NCBI RefSeq assembly: GCF_025264645.1
Contig: NZ_CP073696.1
Location: 496,001 to 560,000 of the forward strand
DNA: 64,000 bases
Origin: Edaphobacter lichenicola
Lineage (GTDB): Bacteria > Acidobacteriota > Terriglobia > Terriglobales > Acidobacteriaceae
Direction of reading: 5' to 3'
Shown: piece by piece, positions 1 through 8,985 of the stretch
Position numbering within the stretch: position 1 is the stretch's first letter
Layout: each line of letters begins with the position of its first letter
Position numbers and translations under genes: made by a program
Notes under the pieces: generated by a model
The model's input: the letters and a program-made list of their open reading frames with translations, nothing else
What the model was told of the DNA's origin: nothing
The model's database searches: none

Positions 1-218
1 AAGAGGAGTACCCGGAGGGGTTGTTGCAGTTGGGTGCTCTGCTGGACGGCTATGATGCAGAGCAGATGATTCGTCGGCGGGAGTTGGTCGCGAGGGATGT
101 TTCGCCCGAGACGTCGCTGCGCGAGATGCTGATGGATCCGCTGCTTCAGTACGTGGTGGTGCGGGATCCGAATGCAGGGTGCTATCGGATGCGTGTGGAG
201 CGAAGGGAGGGTCACTGA
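1..218 (+). CDS. C-terminal part of an unrecognised protein
   Basis: The reading frame is open from the left edge of the window to a TGA at 216-218, giving about 71 visible C-terminal residues; the start lies outside. The visible part is charged and soluble, with no membrane segment or motif that I recognise. Its stop codon overlaps the ATG of the DinB-family gene (TGATG), so the two are translationally coupled and probably in one operon. No function is proposed. Confidence 0.6.
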   Translation, partial: EEYPEGLLQLGALLDGYDAEQMIRRRELVARDVSPETSLREMLMDPLLQYVVVRDPNAGCYRMRVERREGH

Positions 219-718
219 TGGTTGAGCCGTGGCTGCGGGGAACGCTGCCGGAAGTGGATTCTGTACGGCGTCAGATACTACACGCTCTGGAGTTGGCGGG
301 CGAAGATATTGATCGATGGTGCGCCGGTTTGAGCGACGCAGAGATGAATGCACGGCCATTTGGGCTGGCATCGGTCGCGTTCCATCTGCGACACATCGCA
401 CGGAGCCTGGACCGTCTGCTGACATACGCGGAAGGAAACGCGTTAACCGGAGCGCAGATGGATGCTCTGGCTGGCGAGATGGCGGGCGACGCGTTTGCGG
501 AAGAGGTTTTGGCCGAAGTTCGGGCGGCCTTGGGTGAGGCTTACCGGCGAGTCCTGATGATCTCGCAAAACAGTTATGAAGAGAAGCGAGGCGTTGGCCG
601 GGCGCTGTTGCCCAGTACGGTGGGTGGGCTGTTAGTCCACTGTGCGGAGCACACACAGCGGCACGTAGGCCAAGCGGTAACGACTGCGAAGGTTGTAGTG
701 GGAGTGCAAAAGAGCTGA
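218..718 (+). CDS. DinB/DUF664-family putative metal-dependent protein
   Basis: A 166-residue all-helical protein of the DinB superfamily, whose members are four-helix-bundle proteins, often metal-binding; some are thiol-dependent transferases. The family's histidines are visible: His56 and His59 in HLRHI, and a C-terminal HCAEHTQRHVGQ segment (His141, His145, His149), the usual divalent-metal triad. I chose the ATG at 218 because it overlaps the upstream stop (TGATG) and has GGGAGG 7 bases before it; an upstream in-frame start at 179 would add 13 residues lying inside the previous gene. In bacillithiol-making organisms some DinB proteins are bacillithiol S-transferases (BstA), and a bshA lies 4 kb away, but this link is only a guess. 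Confidence 0.8.
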   Translation: MVEPWLRGTLPEVDSVRRQILHALELAGEDIDRWCAGLSDAEMNARPFGLASVAFHLRHIARSLDRLLTYAEGNALTGAQMDALAGEMAGDAFAEEVLAEVRAALGEAYRRVLMISQNSYEEKRGVGRALLPSTVGGLLVHCAEHTQRHVGQAVTTAKVVVGVQKS

Positions 719-821
719 TCCGGAGCGCCTGGCGCTCATCCTTTAGTCTGGCTTCGATCTCAGCCCTTTAGGTGGGTTGACTCATCTCCGACGGCAGCGT
801 TGAATCGCTGCGAGGAAGAAC

Positions 822-2039
822 ATGCCACAGATGCAAGAGCTCCACACAAAGACTGAGTCGAAACCCGTTCTATCCCTGGCTTCGGTGAGTGCTGCAATTT
901 GCGTCGCTTGTGTAGCTATCCCCATGTTTATTATTCGTCCGTTTCGCCCCCAGGGTACCCGGGAACTGGAGATTGCCCTGGCCGTTCGTCATGCGGCTCC
1001 GTGGCTTGCTGGCGCATGCGCTGTGATCGTGCTGTTGCTGGTAATTCAAACGTGGAAGACCACGCAGTTGGGATCTCGCATTGCGTTGGTCGGGTTGCTT
1101 CTTATGGCCACGCTATGCGCGGTTTTCACGCACGTCAATATCTTCGAAAAGATGTTTCATCCCTATGGGTTGCCGTCGTTCGGAGGTGCTGCCAACGCGG
1201 CGGTCGATCCGGATGACAAAGTGCTGGCGGTTACCTTAGGACAAGATGCCCGTGCTTACCCAATCCGAACGATGGGCTACCACCACATCGTGAATGACAT
1301 CATTAACGGTGTGCCGATCGCGGTGACATATTGCACGTTATGTCATACCGGATTAGTGTGGAACCGCATGCTCGACGGGAGGTTGCTGCACTTCCGCCTC
1401 GCGGGCATCAACAATGGAAACGCTCTGCTGCGCGACGAGGAGACGAGCAGCATCTGGCAACAGAGCACCGGTGAGGCGATCTATGGCCCGCTCAAAGGGA
1501 AGCAGCTTGAACTCGTTCGCAGCAACGAGTTGAGTTTTGGCCTCTGGAAGCAAGAGCAACCACATGGGCAGGTGCTGCAGCCGAACTCACTCTATGCGGC
1601 TGAGTACGACCCAAAGGACTGGGAGAAACACGTCGAGAAGACGCGAACAGTGGTGAACACGACCAAGTCCGGGATCGGGCCTCACCAGCTCATGTGGGGT
1701 ATCACTACGGCCGGGGAGAGCAAGGCCTATCCGGTTCAGGCAATACTTGCGACAAAGTTGATTCGGGATCACGTCGGGAAGGTTCCGATCCTTCTGTTGG
1801 TCGGGCCCGACGGCACATCCATCCGGACGTTTGAAACCGGAAATACCGATCTGACCTTCGCCACGGGGCCGCATGACGGAACGATGACGGATACAGGGAC
1901 GGGGTCGACGTGGAACTTTCAAGGCTGCGCGGTGGAAGGAAGTCTCTCAGGACGCTGCTTGAAGGAGATCGACGCACACAAGGACTATTGGTTCGACTGG
2001 ATGAACCACCATCCTGACTCGACTGTATTCAAGAGCTGA
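822..2039 (+). CDS. DUF3179 domain-containing membrane protein
   Basis: A 405-residue protein. Three hydrophobic segments near residues 17-39, 58-76 and 86-104 anchor it in the membrane. The rest is a DUF3179 domain, recognised by GVPIAVTYCTLCHTGLVWNR (Cys171 and Cys174, a CxxC), followed by the EETSSIWQQSTGEAIYGPL region typical of the family. The biochemical role of DUF3179 is not known; the cysteine pair suggests metal or redox chemistry on the outer face of the membrane. The gene stands alone on the plus strand, and its stop is one base from the stop of the convergent ribA. Confidence 0.85.
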   Translation: MPQMQELHTKTESKPVLSLASVSAAICVACVAIPMFIIRPFRPQGTRELEIALAVRHAAPWLAGACAVIVLLLVIQTWKTTQLGSRIALVGLLLMATLCAVFTHVNIFEKMFHPYGLPSFGGAANAAVDPDDKVLAVTLGQDARAYPIRTMGYHHIVNDIINGVPIAVTYCTLCHTGLVWNRMLDGRLLHFRLAGINNGNALLRDEETSSIWQQSTGEAIYGPLKGKQLELVRSNELSFGLWKQEQPHGQVLQPNSLYAAEYDPKDWEKHVEKTRTVVNTTKSGIGPHQLMWGITTAGESKAYPVQAILATKLIRDHVGKVPILLLVGPDGTSIRTFETGNTDLTFATGPHDGTMTDTGTGSTWNFQGCAVEGSLSGRCLKEIDAHKDYWFDWMNHHPDSTVFKS

Positions 2040-2040
2040 A

Positions 2041-2679
2041 TTAGCTGACGAGGTGGCCCATCTTCTCCCGCTTGGTCTGGAGGTAGCGCTCGTTTGTCGG
2101 CTCACTCGGGACTTCGGCAGAGATGCGCTCGATGACTTTGATGCCTGCGAGTTCGAGGGCCTCGACCTTCTCCGGGTTATTGGTAATAAGGCGGACGGAC
2201 TCGACGCCCATCTGCTTCAGGATCTGGGCGGGAAGCTCGAAGTGGCGGCAATCGGCCTCATAGCCGAGCTCCAGATTCGCTTCGATGGTGTCGCGGCCTT
2301 GATCCTGCAACTCGTAAGCGCGTAGCTTGGCCATAAGGCCGATGCCGCGGCCCTCCTGCTGTTCGTAGAGTAGGATGCCGGCACCCGCATCGGTAATCGT
2401 TGCCATGGCAAGCTCAAACTGCTGGCGGCAGTCGCAGCGCAGGGAGTGAAATACGTCGCCGGTGAGGCACTGGGAGTGCACCCGCACGATGGGAGGCGCA
2501 GAGTGAATATCTCCCATGACCAGGGCCACGGCAGATTCCACACGCACGGCCGGCGGTGGGACGTTGTCGTTGCAGGCCAAGGGGTTCTCAATCGTACCCT
2601 CGAAGCCGAGGATACGGAAGTGTCCCCAACGGGTGGGAAAGTCGGCTTCGGCTACTTTGGTTACACTTGCGAACGGCAT
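2041..2679 (-). CDS. ribA: GTP cyclohydrolase II
   Basis: RibA converts GTP to 2,5-diamino-6-ribosylamino-4(3H)-pyrimidinone 5'-phosphate, formate and pyrophosphate, the first step of riboflavin synthesis. The 212-residue product has the zinc ligands Cys71, Cys82 and Cys84 (CLTGDVFHSLRCDC), the EQQEGRGIGL GTP-binding loop and the GRDTIEANLELGYEADCRHF region. It is a stand-alone RibA without the RibB half found in many bacteria. The frame stays open 116 residues upstream, but that stretch runs into the divergent kinase gene and has no family similarity, so I chose the ATG whose complement is at 2677-2679. No FMN riboswitch is visible in the 91-base upstream gap. Confidence 0.95.
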   Translation of the reverse strand: MPFASVTKVAEADFPTRWGHFRILGFEGTIENPLACNDNVPPPAVRVESAVALVMGDIHSAPPIVRVHSQCLTGDVFHSLRCDCRQQFELAMATITDAGAGILLYEQQEGRGIGLMAKLRAYELQDQGRDTIEANLELGYEADCRHFELPAQILKQMGVESVRLITNNPEKVEALELAGIKVIERISAEVPSEPTNERYLQTKREKMGHLVS

Positions 2680-2770
2680 GTCTCGATTATACGTTTCAGC
2701 ACCCATAAACGTTAGATTGCCGGAGGGGGCCTTAGGATGCGGAGTTGCGCCACGGGCGTAAAGTAATGGT

Positions 2771-4174
2771 GTGCCCCCGACCGACTCCAAGCTGATTCTG
2801 ATTACGCTGCTGATCGAGCTAGGCGTTGCGGCAGCGGTCTCCAGTTCGCTCGCACGCTCGCAGCGCTTCAAAAACCTCCTGCTACTGTCGCGTCGAACCC
2901 CGAGACAGACCGCCTGGCTGGTGATCATCATCTGCGTGCCGCTGACGCTGGGCGTCTGGGTCAGGACGACGGTGCCGAACTTCCTTGCGGCGGACCTATC
3001 CTTCGAAACCACCATCTTGCTAGGCATTCTGGTGGGTCCACTGGCCGCAATGGCGGGCGGAGCGGTGTTGGCAATTCCAGCCGTGCTGCATCACGAATAC
3101 TGGGCACTGCCGGTTAATCTGGCGATCGCGGCCATCTCCGGAGCCTTCGGGCGCTTTGCTGACCCTGAGGATGTCTGGTCGTTCTCGCCGATGATCGATC
3201 TCAGCATCTATCGCTGGGTGACGCGAAATCTGCGAAGGCCGCAGCTGGATCAGCAGATCCTGCTATTGCTTCTGGTCTCGACGATGCAGCTCGGCACAAG
3301 CATGCTCGGAAGATTTTACCCGCGGCACTTTTTTGAGTTGTACTCCAACGAATGGTGGGTGCAGTTGTTGATCTGCGCAACCGCACCAATCGTAGTTGGA
3401 ATTCCGTTGAAGATCTGGAACGCGATCCGCGTCGAACGCAAGCTTGAAGAGCAGGGACGGCTCCTGCTGGAAGCGCGTCTGGATGCTCTGCAGCGGCAGA
3501 TTAATCCTCATTTTCTGTTCAATACCCTGAACTCGATCACGTCACTCGTTCGATCCAAGCCGGAGCTGGCGCGCGAGATGATTATCAAGCTGGCGAATAT
3601 CCTGCGCGTGTTGCTGAAGGACCGCGAAGCCTTCCTTCCGCTCAGTGAGGAGCTGCAGTTCACCGACGACTACCTGGATATCGAGGTGGTGCGATTCGGC
3701 GACAAGCTGAAGGTCGTGAAGGAGATCGCGGAGAATACCCTGCATATCGTCGTGCCAGGAATGTTGCTGCAGCCGCTGATCGAAAACAGCATCAAGCATG
3801 GGCTCGAGCCGCGAATCAGCGGCGGCACTGTGACATTGCGGAGCCGCATCACGGACCAGGGCCGCCTCATGGTTGAGGTCGAGGACGACGGCGTTGGAAT
3901 GGCTCCGGAGCGAGATGAAGCATCGGCGACGAGCGGGCTGGTGAGGTCAGGAACCGGCATCGGAGTCCGAAACGTTCGCGAGAGGATGCAGGTGCTCTAT
4001 GGCGATCTTGCAACGGTTGAGATCAACAGCCGTCCGGGTCGCGGGACGAAGGTGACGATGCTGATGCCGATACTTGACGCGGGGGCCGAGACATGGGGAC
4101 CGATCGGCGGCGCGGCCGGTCAGGCCATCGGTCACTTGGTCGGAGATGCCGTACGAGCGATGACGCGGTCGTAG
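2771..4174 (+). CDS. LytS/YehU-type sensor histidine kinase
   Basis: A 467-residue membrane histidine kinase of the His_kinase (PF06580) family. Residues 1-215 hold several hydrophobic segments, resembling the 5TM-LytS sensor. A short coiled coil (about 220-240) leads to the phosphoacceptor box QRQINPHFLFNTLNSI with His247. The ATP-binding N box (LLQPLIENSIKHGLEP) and G box (SGTGIGVRNVRERM) follow. Partners of this kinase class are usually LytTR regulators encoded next door; none is present here, so it is an orphan. Translation probably starts at GTG 2771. The 3' end overlaps the convergent bshA by 43 bases. Confidence 0.9.
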   Translation: MPPTDSKLILITLLIELGVAAAVSSSLARSQRFKNLLLLSRRTPRQTAWLVIIICVPLTLGVWVRTTVPNFLAADLSFETTILLGILVGPLAAMAGGAVLAIPAVLHHEYWALPVNLAIAAISGAFGRFADPEDVWSFSPMIDLSIYRWVTRNLRRPQLDQQILLLLLVSTMQLGTSMLGRFYPRHFFELYSNEWWVQLLICATAPIVVGIPLKIWNAIRVERKLEEQGRLLLEARLDALQRQINPHFLFNTLNSITSLVRSKPELAREMIIKLANILRVLLKDREAFLPLSEELQFTDDYLDIEVVRFGDKLKVVKEIAENTLHIVVPGMLLQPLIENSIKHGLEPRISGGTVTLRSRITDQGRLMVEVEDDGVGMAPERDEASATSGLVRSGTGIGVRNVRERMQVLYGDLATVEINSRPGRGTKVTMLMPILDAGAETWGPIGGAAGQAIGHLVGDAVRAMTRS

Positions 4175-5283
4175 TAGTCCTCGTAGAGCGGAATCACACG
4201 AGACGCGCAGAAGTGATCCTGCGCTGTCTTCCGGCCAGCTTGAGCCATCGCTTCAAGACGAGGCTGATTACGCAACAGCGCGATGGCAGCTGCGGACATG
4301 GACTCGATATCGCCTACGTTGAAGAGAAGGCCGTTGTGGCCATCGTGAATCAACTCGGAGACGCCGCCGACGCGGGTTCCGATCGTCGGCACACTGCACG
4401 CCATCGCTTCGAGCGCGGCCAGGCCGAATGACTCCATCTCGCTGGGCATCAGCATCAGGTCAGCGAGCGGAAGAAGCTCGTTCACGTTGTCCTGCTTCCC
4501 AATAAAGTGGACGCGATCCTGAATGTTGTGCTGGCGCGCGAGGTATTCGGCCACACTGCGATCAGGGCCGTCGCCGATGAGCATCAGACGAGCCGGTATT
4601 GCCTTGGCGACACGGGCAAAGACCTCAACCACGTCTTGAATGCGTTTGACTGGGCGAAAGTTCGAGAGGTGCACAAGGAGCCGCTCATTCGCTTCGGCGA
4701 AACGCGGACGCATCGCCGCGACCAGATCGGGATTGCGGAAGTAGACGTCGCAGTTCACAAAGTTGCGAATGACCTCAATTTCAGAAGTTACGGCGAAGGC
4801 CTCGCGGGTCCGGTCGCGTAGGTAGCTGGAGATGCTGGTCACGCCATCGGACTGCTCAATGCCGAACTTCGTAATTGGCAGGTACGAGCGATCGAGGCCA
4901 ACCAGAGTAATGTCAGTGCCGTGAAGTGTGGTGATGAATGGCAGATGCACTCCGTGGGTGGCGAGCATCTGGCGCGCCAGCAGCGCGCTGACAGAATGAG
5001 GGATCGCATAATGAACATGCAGCAGATCGAGCGAGTAGAACTCGGCAACCTCGGCCATGCGAGTCGCAAGCGCGAGATCGTATGGCGGGTGTTCGAACAG
5101 TGGATAGTTCGAGGCGACGACCTCATGAAAGTGAATGTTGGACTCGCGGCCGCTGAGACGGAAGGGCTGCGAGTAGGTGATGAAATGAATCTCGTGCCCG
5201 CGCGCCGCGAGTTCAATTCCAAGCTCCGTGGCGACAACTCCGCTGCCGCCATACGTGGGATAACAGGTGATGCCGATCTTCAT
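4132..5283 (-). CDS. bshA: N-acetyl-alpha-D-glucosaminyl L-malate synthase
   Basis: BshA is a GT4 glycosyltransferase that joins UDP-GlcNAc to L-malate, the first step of bacillithiol synthesis. The 383-residue protein begins MKIGITCYPTYGGSGVVATELG, the characteristic BshA glycine-rich donor loop. It contains LHGTDITLVG and the C-terminal GT-B signature SEMESFGLAALEAMACSVPTIGT, with the E-x7-E pair that holds UDP. Length and motifs fit BshA rather than a generic GT4. It lies 61 bases downstream of a ChbG/HpnK-type deacetylase on the same strand, probably in one operon. No LmbE-type deacetylase (BshB) or BshC ligase is in the window. Confidence 0.92.
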   Translation of the reverse strand: MKIGITCYPTYGGSGVVATELGIELAARGHEIHFITYSQPFRLSGRESNIHFHEVVASNYPLFEHPPYDLALATRMAEVAEFYSLDLLHVHYAIPHSVSALLARQMLATHGVHLPFITTLHGTDITLVGLDRSYLPITKFGIEQSDGVTSISSYLRDRTREAFAVTSEIEVIRNFVNCDVYFRNPDLVAAMRPRFAEANERLLVHLSNFRPVKRIQDVVEVFARVAKAIPARLMLIGDGPDRSVAEYLARQHNIQDRVHFIGKQDNVNELLPLADLMLMPSEMESFGLAALEAMACSVPTIGTRVGGVSELIHDGHNGLLFNVGDIESMSAAAIALLRNQPRLEAMAQAGRKTAQDHFCASRVIPLYEDYYDRVIARTASPTK

Positions 5284-5344
5284 AGACTTCCCATACTCGT
5301 TAGACTGCGTGCGTGGTTCGGTTATTGGACGGAGCCGCGACTCG

Positions 5345-6256
5345 TTAGGACTCGTTCATAACCTGATTAGTCTCTTGTACGACCGCGTGAGCACCAAGCT
5401 CTCCATAGTGGATGAGTTGCGGAGCATTTCGTTGCAAAGCCATTGCGGGAATCTCCGCTAGGAGACTTGTGCGCTCCACATCACGATGGGTCCGAAGGCG
5501 CGTCGTGATCTGATCGAGATCGCTGTCGTTATAGCCGGGATGGCAGCAGAGTTCGAATGTCCCCTCTGTAGGCAGGGCGTGGAGAATCTCGCGGAGGGTT
5601 TTATTGTAGAGGTTTCCCGTCGCAGAGATGCCGATAGTTCCGTCCGTCGTCAGGACATGTGCGTTACGGATCTGTGACAGATTCTCGAAGCCACGCTGAA
5701 GGCGACTAACGGCATGGACTTGAAGACGGCGAATCATGCCGCCATGGCCAAGGCCGAGGCTCCATGACTGCTCAAACGGTTGTCGAATCGCACCGATCGA
5801 GCAACGCTCGGCGACCTGTAAAAGCGGCCGGGTGACCGCAGGAAACAAATGAGTGTGTTTGTGTGTGTCGAGATGTGTGATGTTGATACCGGCGCTCTGC
5901 AGCTTTTGTATCTGAGCGAGAGCCTCGCGCTCGATGTCGTCCTGACTGATCTTGCCACGCAGTAAAGCTTGAATGAAGTCGAGCAACGAGGGACGAAAAC
6001 TCCTGCCGTCAGGTCCGAGAAGGGTCGGGATGTTTTGCGGCGGCGATGCTGGAATACCGTCAGTAAGAACAACGTGGCAACCTACACCGAGCGTTGGATG
6101 AGCGAGCGCGATGCGTACGGCGTCATCAAAAGCAGCGCCTGTGGCCATGAGCGTGGTGGAGGTAAGAACCTTCGCCTCATGAAGCTCTGCGATAGCACGG
6201 TTGACACCGTGAGTAAGGCCAAAATCGTCCGCGTTGATGATGAGTCGAGAAGGCAT
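5345..6256 (-). CDS. ChbG/HpnK (YdjC) family carbohydrate deacetylase
   Basis: A 303-residue YdjC-superfamily metal-dependent deacetylase. The N-terminal SRLIINADDFGLTHGVNRAI carries the catalytic and metal-binding Asp pair, HTLGVGCHVVLTDG-like sequence follows, and HLDTHKHTHLFP provides metal-binding histidines. Characterised relatives deacetylate N-acetyl sugars such as chitooligosaccharides (ChbG) or act in hopanoid glycolipid synthesis (HpnK). The start is the ATG at 6256; the longer frame would add 45 residues, part of which encodes the terminator of the upstream gene. Its position directly upstream of bshA raises the question whether it acts on GlcNAc-malate (see findings). Confidence 0.88.
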   Translation of the reverse strand: MPSRLIINADDFGLTHGVNRAIAELHEAKVLTSTTLMATGAAFDDAVRIALAHPTLGVGCHVVLTDGIPASPPQNIPTLLGPDGRSFRPSLLDFIQALLRGKISQDDIEREALAQIQKLQSAGINITHLDTHKHTHLFPAVTRPLLQVAERCSIGAIRQPFEQSWSLGLGHGGMIRRLQVHAVSRLQRGFENLSQIRNAHVLTTDGTIGISATGNLYNKTLREILHALPTEGTFELCCHPGYNDSDLDQITTRLRTHRDVERTSLLAEIPAMALQRNAPQLIHYGELGAHAVVQETNQVMNES

Positions 6257-6346
6257 AGGATTTGAGCGAAGTCGGTCGATCCAATCATTGGAACGGATAT
6301 TCCTCTGCTGGATCGCGTCTCTCGTCAACACAGAAACACCGGAAGC

Positions 6347-6401
6347 AAAAAAAAGACCGTGCGAAAACGACGACCGGAACGCTAAGGTCATTTTCGCACG
6401 G
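6347..6401 (-). terminator. Rho-independent terminator of the GH3 gene
   Basis: Two perfect 11-base arms (6357-6367 and 6391-6401, CCGTGCGAAAA and its complement) enclose a 23-base loop that has a small inner GACC/GGTC stem. Read on the minus strand, the hairpin is followed at once by TCTTTTTTTT. It sits 40 bases after the stop of the GH3 gene and upstream of the deacetylase start, so it separates the GH3 gene from the deacetylase-bshA operon. Confidence 0.85.
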
Positions 6402-6441
6402 TTGTTTGTTGAGAGCCACGGCGCGCCGTGACTACGAGCAG

Positions 6442-8673
6442 CTACGGATGTACGTGGAGAGTAGCTTTAAGCGGATTATCACTGGAGGATGGCCCAGCCG
6501 TCACGATGTAGTCGCCGGCAAGCAGCTGCCAACCGTCTTGATCGGTATTGAACACAGTGAGCGAGAGCGGATGCAGCGGGAGCGTGACCTCCTTCGACTC
6601 GCCCGGAGCCAGCTTTACTCGCTGCCAAGCTGATAGACGTTTATAGTTCTCATTTGCTGCAGCAGGCAGTGAGACGTAAACCTGAGCAATCTCGGTGCCC
6701 TCGTGCGGCCCTGTGTTGCGAACGGTGAAGTGAACGGTGCGTTGCGCATCATCGACGGTCAAGCCGGAGTACGCATACGTGGTATACGACAACCCGAATC
6801 CGAACGGAAAGAGCGGCTGCTTTCTGGTCGCCTCAAAATATTTGTAACCGACCTTGGCGCCTTCGGTGTAACGCAGGTCGAACGGCGCGACCTTGTGGTA
6901 TTGGGTCGTCTCCGTCGCGGGTAGACCCGCAAGCCCGGGAACCACAGGGTTTGGTAGCTGCGCGTCATCCTTCGCGAATGTTACGGGCAGCTTGCCGGAG
7001 GGGTTGACGTTGCCGAAGAGAATATTCGCGAGCGCCTGCGCGCCACCGATGCCTGGATACCACATCTCAACTACGCCTTTGACGTGATCAATCCATGGCA
7101 TGCTCACAGGGCCACCATTCTCAATCACAACGATGGTGTTCGGATTCGCGGCGGCGACCGCGTCGACGAGCGCGTTCTGGTTGCCCGGCAACGCAATAGT
7201 GACAGCGTCCATGTCTTCCTGCATCGGCTGGTTTACAAAGACGATCGCGATGGCGGAAGACTTCGCGAGCGACACAGCCGCGGCAGTATCCATCCCGTCA
7301 GCATAGCGAACCGAAGCCTGCGGTGAGTGCGCCTGGATGTTCTTGAGTGGCGAAGAAGGGAAGTAGACATGTTCGGTCCATCCGGAGCCGCCGGGCTTCG
7401 GGTTCGCGGCATTTCCACCCGGCGCATCGACCTGAGCTGAGCCGCCGCCAGAGAGAACACCAACGTCAGCATGGGATCCGATGATTGCGATCGAGTTTGC
7501 AGCAGACGACTTCAACGGCAGAATGTGATCGGCGTTCTTCAGTAGGACGATGCTCTCTTCAGCGATGTGCTGCGCGTCGTCGCGGCCACGAAACGGATCC
7601 ACAACCGAGCGAATCGGCGGATCGTCCACCACCCCGGCAGCGAACATACTTCGCAGAATGCGGTGAACCATGTCGTTGAGCCGAGCTTCCGGCACCTGGC
7701 CGCCCTCTACCGCCTTCTTGAGTGGTGCGTTGAAGTAGTTTTCGTCGCCCGGCATCTCCTGATCGAGGCCGTTCAGCGCGGACTTGACGGTGCTATGGGT
7801 GGCGCCCCAATCAGAGACCACCCAGCCCTTGAACTTGAAGTCCTTCTTCAAAACCTCGTTGAGGAGATAGTCGTTTTCGCAGGCATGATCACCCTCCACC
7901 AGGTTGTATGAGCACATCACGGCGGACGGCTCAGCAATACCAATTGAAACTTCGAACGCAAGCAGGTCCGACTCGCGCATCGCCTTCTTGTCGAGAAGCA
8001 CATTGACGACAGTGCGCCCGGTCTCCTGATCGTTGAGCGCGTAGTGTTTGATGTCACTCATCACGTGCTGAGCCAAGACACCTTTTTCCAGGTTGCCGGT
8101 CAGCGTGCCGGCGAGGATCGGGTCTTCCCCCGCATACTCGAAGTTGCGCCCGTTGCGCGGCTCGCGAGTAATGTTTACGCCTCCGCCAATGGACATATTG
8201 GTTCCCCACGCGCGAAGCTCCCGGCCGATCACTGAACCATAGAGAAATGCGGAGTCCGGGTCCCAGCTCGATGCGGCGCCCAGTGTCGAAGGCAACAACG
8301 TCGCATAGCGCGCCTGGTACGCCGCCATTCGTGCACCGACGGCCGAGTCGGCGAGATCGATGCCAGGGATGCCTAACCGCTCGATACCCTCCATGTAGCC
8401 TGCGGCGAAGTTCGATTTGGCAGGGACCGGATCGCCCGCACGAAGAACACCCCAGCCGGTTCCATGAACCATCTGTATCTTTTCGTCGAGCGTCATCTGC
8501 TGCGCTACCATGTCGGCGCGCTGGTCCGGAGAGAGAGCTTTGTTCATCCAGGGCATCTTGGAGGTATCTGTCTTAGCCTGAGCGTGTCCCGCAACGCAGA
8601 CAGATGCGGTCATGACAGCAACTGCGAAAAACGTTGAAGTGGTTGGGCCCGTGAACCGTGCGAAAAATGACAT
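6442..8673 (-). CDS. Secreted GH3 beta-glucosidase
   Basis: A 743-residue glycoside hydrolase family 3 enzyme that should release glucose or related sugars from beta-linked oligosaccharides. It has an N-terminal signal peptide ending near GHAQA, the GH3 N-terminal barrel with NITREPRNGRNFEYAGEDP and the nucleophile Asp in VVSDWGATHST. The C-terminal alpha/beta sandwich (ESIVLLKNADHILPL) and a fibronectin-III-like tail (ARNTGPHEGTEIAQVY-like) follow. The ATG at 8673 has AAGGAG 5 bases upstream, so the 18-residue longer frame is not the start. It is transcribed alone and ends in a clear terminator. Confidence 0.93.
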   Translation of the reverse strand: MSFFARFTGPTTSTFFAVAVMTASVCVAGHAQAKTDTSKMPWMNKALSPDQRADMVAQQMTLDEKIQMVHGTGWGVLRAGDPVPAKSNFAAGYMEGIERLGIPGIDLADSAVGARMAAYQARYATLLPSTLGAASSWDPDSAFLYGSVIGRELRAWGTNMSIGGGVNITREPRNGRNFEYAGEDPILAGTLTGNLEKGVLAQHVMSDIKHYALNDQETGRTVVNVLLDKKAMRESDLLAFEVSIGIAEPSAVMCSYNLVEGDHACENDYLLNEVLKKDFKFKGWVVSDWGATHSTVKSALNGLDQEMPGDENYFNAPLKKAVEGGQVPEARLNDMVHRILRSMFAAGVVDDPPIRSVVDPFRGRDDAQHIAEESIVLLKNADHILPLKSSAANSIAIIGSHADVGVLSGGGSAQVDAPGGNAANPKPGGSGWTEHVYFPSSPLKNIQAHSPQASVRYADGMDTAAAVSLAKSSAIAIVFVNQPMQEDMDAVTIALPGNQNALVDAVAAANPNTIVVIENGGPVSMPWIDHVKGVVEMWYPGIGGAQALANILFGNVNPSGKLPVTFAKDDAQLPNPVVPGLAGLPATETTQYHKVAPFDLRYTEGAKVGYKYFEATRKQPLFPFGFGLSYTTYAYSGLTVDDAQRTVHFTVRNTGPHEGTEIAQVYVSLPAAANENYKRLSAWQRVKLAPGESKEVTLPLHPLSLTVFNTDQDGWQLLAGDYIVTAGPSSSDNPLKATLHVHP

Positions 8674-8985
8674 CCCTGCTCCTTCGAATCCGTGTGCGAG
8701 AAACCGATCGTCGGTCGCAGCCGTCAAAAGGGTGTTTCTCAGCCGCTAAAGAGTCTATATGAACTAAAACGATATAGGTAAGGGAATTCTTGCATTTCCG
8801 GTGCGGCCGGAGTGAGAAGATACAGCCCGTGTAGGCGTCTTCGCCTTGGATAAGACAATCAAATTCAAGTCGCAAAAACGCTCAACATAGGCACGGCTCT
8901 CACCTGGATTTGAGACGATTTGTAGGAAAGAAGTAAACCAGTGTCTGATACCGTAGATGCCTCTTCGCAGAAGGATGACTCGCCT
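8674..8985. other. 312-base intergenic region upstream of the GH3 gene
   Basis: This gap lies between the VOC gene's stop and the GH3 gene's start. It must contain the GH3 promoter; I see no convincing -35/-10 pair. A short hairpin (AGGCG-TCTT-CGCCT near 8833-8846) might end the VOC transcript, but it has no T-run. I see no gene, repeat or operator I would defend. Confidence 0.5.

Noticed and set aside
2680..2770. FMN riboswitch upstream of ribA
   Set aside because: The 91-base gap has none of the conserved FMN-aptamer segments and is too short.
2680..3027. N-terminal extension of RibA
   Set aside because: The open frame continues 116 residues but overlaps the divergent kinase gene and has no riboflavin-enzyme features.
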